Origin: Paracentrotus lividus
Lineage: Eukaryota > Echinodermata > Echinoidea > Camarodonta > Echinidae
Length of the DNA stretch: 64,000 nucleotides
Assembly (NCBI GenBank): GCA_940671915.1
Contig: CALNVZ010003435.1
Coordinates: forward strand, 13,400,087 to 13,464,086
Direction of reading: 5' to 3'
The notes beneath the pieces were generated by a model. The model was not told the DNA's origin and ran no database searches. It was given only the letters and a program-made list of their open reading frames with translations. Below are positions 31,786 through 42,301 of the stretch, piece after piece (position 1 is the first letter of the stretch; the number at the start of each line of letters is the position of its first letter). The translations under genes were made by a program, and so were the position numbers.

Positions 31786-31965
31786 TATTGGGGGAGGGGG
31801 CAAGGGCCGGGGAGCGTATTTGAAAGTCGAGGGGCTGAGCCGAAATGGGGAGGAGGGGGGGGGGGCTGAATAGGCTAAAAATCACAAATTATGCCGTTTT
31901 TTTCACGTTTACTGACAAAAGTGGGGGCAGCCCCAGCCCCACCCCTGCTCCGCGCCCTCAGCCGC
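31786..31965 (+). repeat. Dispersed G-rich repeat, copy 3
   Basis: GGGGCCGGGGAGCG-like start, GGGGCTGAGCCGAAATGGGG, AATAGGCTAAAAATCACA and CAGCCCCAGCCCCACCCC end. It lies in the right arm of the fold-back in mirror position to copy 2, so the two may have entered before the arms formed. Confidence 0.75.
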
Positions 31966-32104
31966 CCCAAAATGGATCCCGTGTTCATAACCCCCCCCCC
32001 CCCCCCAATCCCACCCCCCTTCACAACAGATTGTTCGAGAAGTCCATTCTTTATTAACCTTTAAGGAAACTTGTATATTCATGTAATAATAGTTAGATCA
32101 CGCT

Positions 32105-32683
32105 TAACTATACACAGCCCGTTGCCGAAGGCGACGGGCTGTACTTCCACCACCGCCATTTACAGCGAAATAATCAGCGATGATGAGCGCTCAAGTGATT
32201 ATACTGGTCAATTTAATTAATCTAATGTTAAAATGTTGTTGTAAGATTTCTATGATGTTTTCACGCGTAACAACGACTAAAAAATGAAGTATATAAGAGC
32301 TTCTTGACTTACCAAATTGAATTTTCCGTTGGCCTTGTCTCTTCTCATAGTGTTGGTGCCATCGCTGCATTTCTATGACGTCATTTAACTGTGCGAAGAC
32401 AGTATGGCGAAGACAAAAGCACGCAACCGCACGGAGAAATATACGTTGATGGACTCAATTTTCCTGTATTTTTCTACATTATTAGTTGATTACTTCATGT
32501 GAAACATTCGCAGATGTCACCAATTCGAGGAAAAACTTCAAAGATTTGATTCAATGTGAGTATGAATTCAAATAGGTATTTTTACCACAAAATTGTGGTT
32601 CATGTATAGATATTTTCAAAACTTCGCCAAATATGTCTACTGGTTCGTCAGTTCCCGTCGCTTCGCGACGGGGGCTGGTCGGT
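32105..32683. mobile_element. 579-bp hairpin-capped insertion with 12-bp TSD
   Basis: Flanked by TTAGATCACGCT at 32093-32104 and 32684-32695. The opposite arm of the host fold-back (complement at about 29065-29078) has one copy of this site and no insert, so it serves as an empty site. The left end carries a hairpin, CAGCCCGTTGCC-GAA-GGCGACGGGCTG (32115-32141); the right end carries CCCGTCGC-TTC-GCGACGGG (32654-32672) inside CAG...CTG. No A-tail, no long terminal inverted repeat and no ORF over 60 aa. It fits no superfamily I can name with confidence. Confidence 0.75.
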
Positions 32684-33285
32684 TTAGATCACGCTATGCA
32701 ATACACATGCGCGCACGGTAATGGGGTATTACACGTGTATGTATGGGTTTTCCACATAAATGGGGCGAAACGTCGTTTTTCCGTATATTGCAGTCGTAAT
32801 TTTATAGCGTTATATCTTTTTATTCGAAAAAGGTATTATTTTTTCTTTTTCACATACTTTTGTCCATACATTGGGGTACATTTCCGAAAAGTTTCGTGCT
32901 TCAGGTCTTGACATTATTGTTACACGAGGTAAAACAATCAGCAGATAAAAATTAATTTTTTAAAAAAATGAGAAAAATCAAGTTTAACGCTTAAAATTTT
33001 ACCTTTACTGAATATAATTCTTATTGAAAATAGTAGCAAATTGTAGGAAATTTTATCATCTTTAATTTGATACCAAACACAATGTATTTGAAACTCTGCT
33101 TTAACCATTTTTGTGTAAAAGGGGCGGCTATTTTGGACGCCCCTACCTGTAGGGACCCTCCTGCAGCTGATCTGAAGAGTAGTCCGCCCTAGCGATGTTG
33201 GTTAGGGTATATACAACCATCCTAGATAGGACTACTTTTTATATCTCGACATGTCAGGTCCACCCTACTTGCTCCCTGGGTATCA

Positions 33286-35229
33286 GGAAAAAATGAAGTA
33301 TCACAGTACAAAAACCATGGCGTTGAATTTAACATTACGGATGTATAATATATTCGATCAAGAATCAATATGCCTCCACACCCACTGGTGTGAAATTAAC
33401 CAGTTTGGTGTATGCTTCTCTCTCTCTCTCCCCTTTTCCTCTCTCTGTTTCAATGCTTCGCTCTTCCTTTTCTCTATGCCTGGAAGCCCGGCCTCTGGAG
33501 TCCTGACAGTGGTCCCGAACCTCGCACTCAACCTTCTCTATCCTCGTCCCCCCCCACCCCCCCCCCTCTCTCTCTCTCTCTCCCTCCTCTTCCTCCCATC
33601 TCTCTCTCCCCTCTCTATCTTTCTCTCTCACACACACCACACACACACACCACACACCACACCACACACACACCTCTTCCTCTCTCTAAAATTGCTTTCC
33701 ATGAGATCACTATAAATGCAATCAGAGCTATATGAATATGGACTGAGCTGTTACTTTATTCATCAAGATATTTTGCATGATCTACAACTCAACAAAATCT
33801 ACCTCTAAGCACGCTGAGTAAGAATTATACTTCGTCAGTCATACCAACAACCCGACTTGATACCGACTTCAAACCAACCCCAGCAAGACTCCTATCCGTT
33901 CACTATATCATCATGGTAAATAATGTAATCTTTTTGGGACTGGCGTCAGTTTAGAATCAGTCTCACCAGTGTAACTGCGGTATAAGTAATGACATGGTCA
34001 CAACCGGGATCGTGCGTCAGTCGTGTTCCTCTGTGAATCAGGTCTGCTGGCAGAGGAATGTATAGCAGAATCATTGTGGGTGTGAAAGATAGATGTGCAT
34101 GTTTATTTTCAGGCAGCAAGCAAGGTAGCTGCTGCAGGGCTTATACTCTTGCTACAACCATGTCAAAATGTAAGGAATCACATGACTATACTGTATACAG
34201 CCGCTCGATACAGGATGCTGAACACACACGTCCGATTGTGACCACGGAATTAAAGGAATACGTTGGATATAAAAGGCTAGGTATATTTTCATTCATTCAT
34301 TTAGGTTTCATTTCCACAGTATCTGTAATTAACAATGTTAATAATTTCAGTGCTGATTAATACAATGTGTAAATATACAAACAAGTAAAAAGTATTTAAT
34401 AGCAAGAAATTTAGTTTATAATATATAAAACATACAAATACATATGTTGAATACCAGGCATAAATGTAGAGGCAACATTGGAATATTGTATGTATAATAA
34501 TATTCCATTATAGTGCGTTTTACAATAATGTTTTTAAGAAGCCCAAGAGACAACAAGAAGAGGAAAGTAGAATAGCACGATAAAATGAAAGACAAAAGAA
34601 GTAATGTATGTGGTTAATTAATCTATACGTGATATATATAATATTCCATTTTACAAAAACGAAATAGGGTTTGTTGATCTAAAAATGAACTTGGTTCGAA
34701 AAAAGATAATGATAATAATAATAATTCCAACCCTTATTCCATTTCAGATAGCGACTTATATTTCATGTTCCATTGAACTTTCTGATTATTACATGCTCAT
34801 CAAATGTTTAAAGAAACAAGCCATATTATTTTCATTTTCGGACGAACCAACGAAGAGCAGCCTCAATTTATAAATAAAAATGGCATATTTCAAATAAAAT
34901 ACAAATATTATTCCATAATGAATTATCAGACTTTTAAAGAAATGCATCAAATCACATTACGAATGATAAATGTTGGTGCAAATGAGTACAGTCTGAACAC
35001 TTTAAAATGATACTCTCAGTTTTAAGGACTTCATAATTTTTTATGTTCAATTTAGAATGTTCACGACAAGTACATGATTTATTCAAATGCTATGCTGGGC
35101 TTATTCTCTCCTCAAAAATGTATACACAATGTGGCTTTATGGAGATAACAATGCGATGACACCGCTGTAGGCCTAATGATGATACAAAATGTAGCAATTC
35201 AGTTAATCTAAATAATGGTATCAATATTA
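33286..35229. other. No confirmed gene
   Basis: AT-rich apart from a TC/CA tract. A weak candidate first exon at 34113-34280 is discussed in the findings; nothing else is recognised. Confidence 0.4.
33411..33672 (+). repeat. (TC)n / (CA)n tract
   Basis: Pyrimidine-rich sequence with long TC runs, turning into ACACACC repeats from about 33630. Overlapping open frames here are repeat artefacts. Confidence 0.9.
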
Positions 35230-36830
35230 GTAAAATTTTGCTCAATGTTTAGAACCAGAAAGCACGGAAGTTTAAAATAAATTTGGCCCCAATAATTTCA
35301 AGACCAAAATGTTGCCACGTTAGTATCAGGTCAATTCTGCGTCCCTCCGGAAGTTTAGGATAAATTTGGACACCTACGTTTAAAGCCCAAGTATAGTTGT
35401 AGTAGAAAACACTGATTTTTTGAAAAACCTGCTCAACTTGTCCTCATAGTGTTCTAAAGACATAACAGTATATGGGCAAAGGATATAATCATGTTCCATG
35501 CATGTCTTTCCATGATATGTAATAATTTGCATGAGCACGGGGAGATGTTGAACAAAGTAAGGCCATACTTCCTTCATTCTCACCACAGAACTCTGGGCAT
35601 GCCAACCAGCAGCTGATTGGTATAGCGTGAGTGAATTCTGTGTGTACAGTCTGTGTATGGGAATAGCACATGCTTTGCACACAAACCGCTGTATGCTGGT
35701 ATTGTGCCTGTGAGATCCTATCGATTTTGGGACTGTCAATTGATATATTTACACAGTTTTGTTGCTAAATTCAGGTGTTAGAGTGGATTTTATAACAAAT
35801 CCTTTTGTACACAGAGGTTAATTGAGGTATTCATTCATATTATTCTGCTCTGGAAGCAAAACAAAAAATCTATTCTCCCAACACTATACATGACCTTTAA
35901 GCTCAATTTGGCGTTCCCTTAGTGTAAGGTCGATCTGACGTCCCCTATTTTAGATTGATTTGGCGCCATACATTTAAGTTTTAGGTTAATTTGGTGCCCT
36001 TTGGTATAAGATCAGTTTGGCGGCCTGTGTTTAGGATCAATTTGGTGCCCCTTAGTTTCAGGTCAATTTGAAATGTAAAGTGAAATAAAATGTTTTGGTT
36101 GTTAGAATCCCCTATATTCTAATAAGAGAAAAAAATAGGCGAGCGCGAAGCGCGAGCGGAAATTTTGATTTATTCGAATGATCAGAAAACTGGACATTTG
36201 TGCGTTCCTCGATCCGGAACACAATGTAATATCTCCTTGGGAAAAATGATGCAAGCGCGAAGCGCAAGCGAAATTTTTGCTCTATTTTGCTCTTTCGATT
36301 TGGTGCCCCCTTAGTTTAAGATCAATATGGCGCCCCTTATCTTCAGGTCATTTTGGCGCCCCCTAAGTGTCGGGTCGAATTTTGCTCTATACAGACCAGA
36401 AGGCATGGAAGTTTAAAATTTTGTTCTATACTTGTATATGTAAAGAAACCATTTTAAAGACCTATTTGTTGCCCCTTTAGTTTCAGGTCGATTTGGAGCC
36501 CCTCTAAATATAAGGTCAATTTAACGCATCCCTATAATCAGGTCAATGTGGTGCCCCTACGTTTAAGGTAAATTTGGCGCCCCTTAGTTTGAGGTCGATT
36601 TTGTGCCTCTAATTGGCAACCATATGGCGCCTCTAAATTTAAAGAAAATTTGGCCCCCCCTTTCTCTTCCTCTCTCTTTCCCCCCCCCCCCTCTTTTTTG
36701 TTTTTTTACCCTTTACCCTTTTTTTTCTCTTTCCATTTTTTTTCTTACCTTTCTCCCTTTTCCCTCCTCTTTTTGGCGCCCCCTGCGCACCTACCAGGGG
36801 ACCCCGGCCCCATGGGCCCCCTAGTATACG
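35230..36830. repeat. TTTGGCGCC minisatellite, block 1
   Basis: Degenerate ~25-32-bp units of the form AAGTTTAAGGTCAATTTGGCGCCCCT from about 35270, with an embedded ~400-bp module (GCGAGCGCGAAGCGCGAGCG at about 36139). It ends in a 120-bp pyrimidine tract, TTTTTGGCGCCCCCTGCGC and CCCCCTAGTATACGTGCATG. Same architecture as 53484-58477. The left end is decayed. Confidence 0.75.
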
Positions 36831-37482
36831 TGCATGAATATGACAAAGTGAAAAATGTGCCCTGACAGGATGCCCATGAAAGCCGAAAAAGTATATTTCC
36901 AATGGGATCTTATTAAGTGAACCGTACGAGATGAAAGCAAAAATGTAATTACTGCATGCAATAATAACAAAGAACAGCATAGCAACAGAATCAACAAACA
37001 ACAATTTTGCTAGAACTTATAGTAACCAATAACAATACATGTGTGTATATAATAAAACCTAAAATTGTTTTATATTATAAGTCAGGGTCCCGGAATATCG
37101 GCTAATAAATCAACTTAAATAAAGGCACGGACGGGGAGAAAAATTTCATAATAATCTTCGTACATTTTCTCACATACCCTTTCTGCATGCGTGGAACATT
37201 AACAATGAGGCTGCAAATTATTTTGTCTCGTTCTTGTGGACAGAAGACAACCTGAGGAGCATTTTCATGAAACAAATATTCACTGATTCTCACTGACAAG
37301 TGTTATAAGCTACTGAAATACTTGCAATCTGATTGGCTGAAAGCAAATTTGTCGGATAAAACGTCCGACAAGTCCTTCCTTTCATGAACATTCCCCCCCC
37401 CCCCCCCCCAAGATCCAGTCATTTTTTTTAACAAATGGGAACACTAAAGATCAAAGGCCTCATATGACGAGGGTATTATATA

Positions 37483-38146
37483 CAGTGCGTCCCAAAAAGA
37501 ACTATACACTTTTGAAATGGCTACCAAATAAAGACAATACGATTCTTGGGTAAAATGTTTATATAAAGCTCATATCCTCAACTATCATTATGACACCAAA
37601 AATTCCGAAAATAACGCATGCTTCAGTGAATAATTCCCACTTTTGTAAAGGACATAAAAATTACCCTGCGCAGGAATTCACTATTCATTTTGCACCTGGT
37701 TATGGAACGCCATGAAGGAGTCAAAATTAATGATGGAATAAATCAGCAAACAGAGTAAAAAATAAACCAAAATTTAGAAAAATAATCAATACTATGCAAA
37801 AATGTATTGTTTCACTGTTTTGTTTTCATATCATTGATTTTTGCTTGGACCTCAGTTTATTTTTGTCTTTGTTGGCCGATTGATTCCATCATTAATTTTG
37901 ACTCATTCGTAGCATTCCATAACCAGGTGCAAAATGAATATTGAATTCCTGCGCAGGGTAATTTTTGTGTTCTTTACAAAAGTGGGCATTACTCACTGAA
38001 GCATGCGTTATTTTCAGAATTTTTTGTATCATTATGATAGTTGAGGAAATGAGCTTTATATATTTATAAACCTTTTCCCCAATAATCATATATTTTTCTA
38101 TCTGGTAGCTATTTAAAAAGTGTATAGTTCTTTTTGGGACGCACTG
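37483..38146. mobile_element. Mariner-like fold-back MITE
   Basis: The ends are CAGTGCGTCCCAAAAAGAAC and its complement, each next to TA (37481-37482 and 38147-38148), the Tc1/mariner target duplication. Nearly 300 bp at each end are inverted copies of each other (ATAACGCATGCTTCAGTGA, CCTGCGCAGGAATTCA). 664 bp, no transposase ORF. Confidence 0.85.
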
Positions 38147-38248
38147 TATAGAGTCATCTATGTAATTATCTCTTTAACCTTGTTTTAATGCTTCCTTTTC
38201 TTATGTGTTCCTTTGAGGAAAAAAAAAAAATTTATATATATATATATA

Positions 38249-39249
38249 GTGGGGGCCAAAATTATTAGAACACGTGAACCTACACAAAGTCTATGGGATT
38301 ATCAATGCCCTAGTTCAGTTGCCGAAATAAGGTTAAAGATATCGTTTGTGTGCCATGATCTTTCGTGACTTTTTAGCATAGGGTCTTACATATATTTTGA
38401 TACCAAATTTATATAGTTTTGACCATCTGGTAATGCGCAGCATTAAAAATAGTTGCGCTATGCGCTTTTGGTTTCCCCATAGACTTCTGTATTAAACATG
38501 TAGTCCAAATGCAAACAAAAAGTAACATGCCAATTACATATGCCGATTGCTCAAAAAGTATTTGAGCTGGACGTATGAAACTTAGCAGGCTTATTTATTC
38601 TAATATACCTCAAATACCTGCCAAGTTTCAGAAAATTTGGTCAAATGGGGAGGGGTGGATTCTCCCCCTCCCTTGGTGGTGAGATGACCAAAATAACCAT
38701 GCCCATTTCATTCAATGAAGACACTCCTTGTAAATGTATATTTTTTAGAAGGAAACTTCATGAGCGATTCAAATATTTTGAAATATTAAGGGTCAGAGGA
38801 AAAGGGGACTTAAATGGGGGCTCTAAATTAAAAATTTGGGGCCCCTCACAAATAATTTTAAAAATTCCCACAGAACATATTACTTATACTTCACCCTATC
38901 GTATTGTGAATGATATTTTTGACATTCTCATGAAATTTCCTTTTAGAAAATGTATACTTTAGTAGGGAGAGACTTGATATTTTTAACGTTATGACACATT
39001 GATCCTGATATGGGCAAGATTTTTTAGATATTATCATTTTACAATTGGTAGCGTAACACAAAAAAAGGCGATTTGGGGGCGAGTTGGGGCGAGTTCCAAA
39101 CGCATGACTATGTTATTTAGTTTTTAAATTATAATGATGACTTTTATAGACATTCCAGGCATTTCAAACGTATCTAAATGGTCAACTGAATGAAAACAAC
39201 TAAAATCTTTTAAATTAACTTGGTGTTCTAATCATTTTGGCCACCACTG
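38249..39249 (+). mobile_element. Tc1-like 1-kb MITE, copy 1
   Basis: Both ends carry GTGG.GGCCAAAATTATTAGA-type inverted repeats of about 26 bp, the right end closing CCACCACTG|TA. The left end sits in a (TA)n run. The body matches 42299-43290 in reverse. No intact ORF. Lies just downstream of the stop codon of the - strand gene at 39297. Confidence 0.8.
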
Positions 39250-39296
39250 TACCGTATATCAAACCAGAATCAGCCTTATCATCATTTCCCTGTAAT

Positions 39297-42264
39297 CTAC
39301 CCGGCCTGTGTTGTTTTTGAAAGTTGCTTACACTTATCTCCAAGCCATCTGAAAATGTTGAACAAGATATTACTAATTCTTTCACCCAAACTCTGAGATG
39401 AAGCTTTGGTGAAGAACTGCATAAGGTCATCAAGTTGCATCGTTGTCAGTTTCACTGGGTCATCTCTTTGCTGACCCCCGATCAGCACGAGATCTGCCTT
39501 CTCAAAGGTTTTACTCTGGGTGTGGCGAAATCTATCCATTAGTTTTGCAGACACCTCGGGTGAGAGGGGTTCAGGAAAGTCGTGGACAATCACTCCGACT
39601 TTACACTTTCCTGTTTGATTTGTTAAGAATAATTATGGCGTTATTTAGCGCATTTCTAGTGGCGGATCCACGATTTCATGAATGGGGGGGGGGGGGGGGG
39701 GGGGGTGCAAATTGGAATTTGAGATTTTGGTACACCCAATTTTTTTTCTCGTCACATCGGGCGAGCACAAAGGTACATCAAATTTTTTAAGTGATGCTGG
39801 CCGTGCGATAAGGTGAGGGGGGTGATAGCGGGGTATGTTATGTCATTCCGTAGGACTAACTTGCCCAAAGTGATATTTTGGTGGATTTGGCTTCTTGAGG
39901 GTCCCACTCATCCAAAAATGATGGGGTTCAAATTTTCAGACCCCTCCTTCATTTCTTATTGGGCCTTTTTGGGGCGCCATTTTGGCCCAATATATGAATT
40001 TTGTGCCTTCTTCCCTAATTCAAAATTCTTCCGCCAATTTCACTGTTAAGTTGTCCAGAATTTCAAAGAAATTCATACTAAATAATATTGCATCATCAAA
40101 ATTTACTTTCTATACAGGTTAGGGGTCCCAAATGACAAAAGAATTGTGAAAAATGAAGGGCGTAAGTATGAAATTGAGAAAAATATGGCGTTTTTATTTA
40201 ATTTCGGGCTAGGATGTCGAAAAAAATGAGTTGAAATGGTATTAAACATTGAAATAAATGAGTAAGAATTGTCACATACCATTTAGATAGCTATTTCAAC
40301 CTTTTAAGGTAAAAATATACCCAAATTTAGTCTTTTATCAGATGTAAACGACAACAGATGGCGACAAACATATTTTGATAAAGTTTCAAAAAAATACTCT
40401 TAAATATCACCTTCTGGTCACTCTAAATGCATGGATAATTCAAAAATAAAAGAAAGTTTAGAACTATAGTACTTTTACAAATAAAGTTTATTAAAATCGC
40501 ACGTTTTGTTTTGTTACGAATGGTATTTGCCGCCCTACACTCATCGCCTGCTTGAAATTTCACATAAAAAATTACAAGGAAGCGGACACTATTTCTTTCA
40601 TTACGATGCTACGACGCCAGTGGCGGATACAGGCGGGGGCGCAGGGTACGCGCACCCCCTCTATAATTTCAAAACCACTCATTGACTGTACATGTTGAAT
40701 TTGAATATGTTCGGCTGCTTCCCCTATTTTTCCATATTTTCGGGATGAGCCCCCGTATTTTCTAAATCCTTGATCCGCCAGTTCTTGCATTTTAACTCGA
40801 AAAGAAGGACAAGAACTTGGTTTAGAATAATAATTGTATCATCTTGTGCCCACGCCCCCTCAACAAAAGCATACTAGTACCCCTTGACTATCAGTATCAA
40901 CATTGGATTTTCGGATGTTTGTACACCCAATTTTTTTTTTATCACACCGAGCGAGCAAAAACATCAATTTTTCGCTGGTCGTGCGATAAGCGGCGGGGGG
41001 GGGGGGGGGGGGGGTTAGTAGGTGTTAATTTTTTCGGCCTTCAGCCACCAAAAATGTTATGTTGGTCAATCGTGTCAGCAAGTCTTATTTGTTCCCCCCT
41101 TTTTTTATTTATTTATTTTTAGGAGGGGTACGGGCCCGCTGCTTCCCCCTGGATCCGCGCCTGACTATTGCTAAGCCAAAATCCGAGATAGTTTGGCGGT
41201 TTAGACATTAAGTCATGAGAGCTCGTAGAGTGAGCAAATAATTTCATAAAAATAAACCTTTTATAACAAATTGGGAGCAAGAGGGTTCAATGATATGAAG
41301 CCCCTGCCCCCGAAATATAGGTGAGCCCCAACAAAGTTAAAGTAAGGAACCCCCTGGTTCCTATCAAAAATAATTAACCTAAAGGCATTTGAGCACGCAG
41401 GGCGAGCTTAAAATAAAAGTCATGATCTTGATGATAGACCCGAAAGTGAGTTTTATAGCAAATTGGGAGCAGGGAGAGCGGCTCAGTAATATCGCAGCCT
41501 CCTACAAAGGGAGAAGGGGTTCAATGGCTAAGCCCCAACCGATAGGGGGATGCCCTTGGTAAGGCTCAATGATAATGAAGACCCAACCCACAAACAACGG
41601 GGGTGCTCAAAGGCTGATGCCCAACCAAAATAGGAGTGACCCTTTAATTCCTATAAAAAAAAACCAAAAAAAACAAACAAAAAACAAACAAACAAAACAA
41701 CAACAACAAAAAAAATTTTTTTTTTAAAGATTTGCGAAAGCGCAGAGTGGGCTAAAAGGATGTTATTTGAGAGATGTGAAATGTATCTCATGTTTCCAAA
41801 CAAATTGGGAGGGGACAAGGAGGGGAGGGGCTCAATAATACCCATGCCCCCTCAAACATTGGGGTTCATAGTATTCAGCCCCAACCAAGATAGTCGAGGG
41901 AGGGGGGGCGGCTCAGACCCCTGCTGTGGTATCTATTTTAAAATGCAATTCAAGTGCAAATCAGAAACCTGATATTATGTCAATAGAGACGCGAAATGTG
42001 AGCTGTATTAAAAGAAATTAGAAGAGGGGTCACTGATTTCCCACCCTCAATAATGTTATTGGAGGGGCTTAATGATGTCTGAGACTCCCTCCCCCTCCCT
42101 CCAACAACAAAAAAACAACAAAAACAACAACAACAACAACAAACAAACAAAAGAAAAGAAAGAAAAGAAAGAAAAGGTTTTAACATTATATATATTTCGA
42201 TATACTGTACATATGTCATCAAAAATATTTACGGGGGCTCAATGATATCTGAGCCCCCTCAATA

Positions 42265-42301
<37 letters not shown>

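Larger units (their letters stand above)
28444..33282. mobile_element. 4.8-kb fold-back element with >1-kb arms
   Basis: The ends are TACCCAGGGAGCAA and its complement, flanked by TCA on both sides (28441-28443 and 33283-33285), a probable 3-bp target duplication. The left arm (28444 to about 29645) matches the right arm (about 31700-33282) at roughly 85% by eye, apart from local insertions. The ~2 kb centre holds a SINE tail, a microsatellite and another MITE but no ORF over 80 aa worth keeping. Non-autonomous. Superfamily not recognised. Confidence 0.8.

Noticed and set aside
33251-33735. 154-, 107- and 102-aa frames on both strands
   Set aside because: TC/CA simple-sequence artefacts, open in several frames at once.
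35380-35739. 119-aa - strand frame
   Set aside because: No domain, no splice context, and overlapping frames of similar size; looks like chance.
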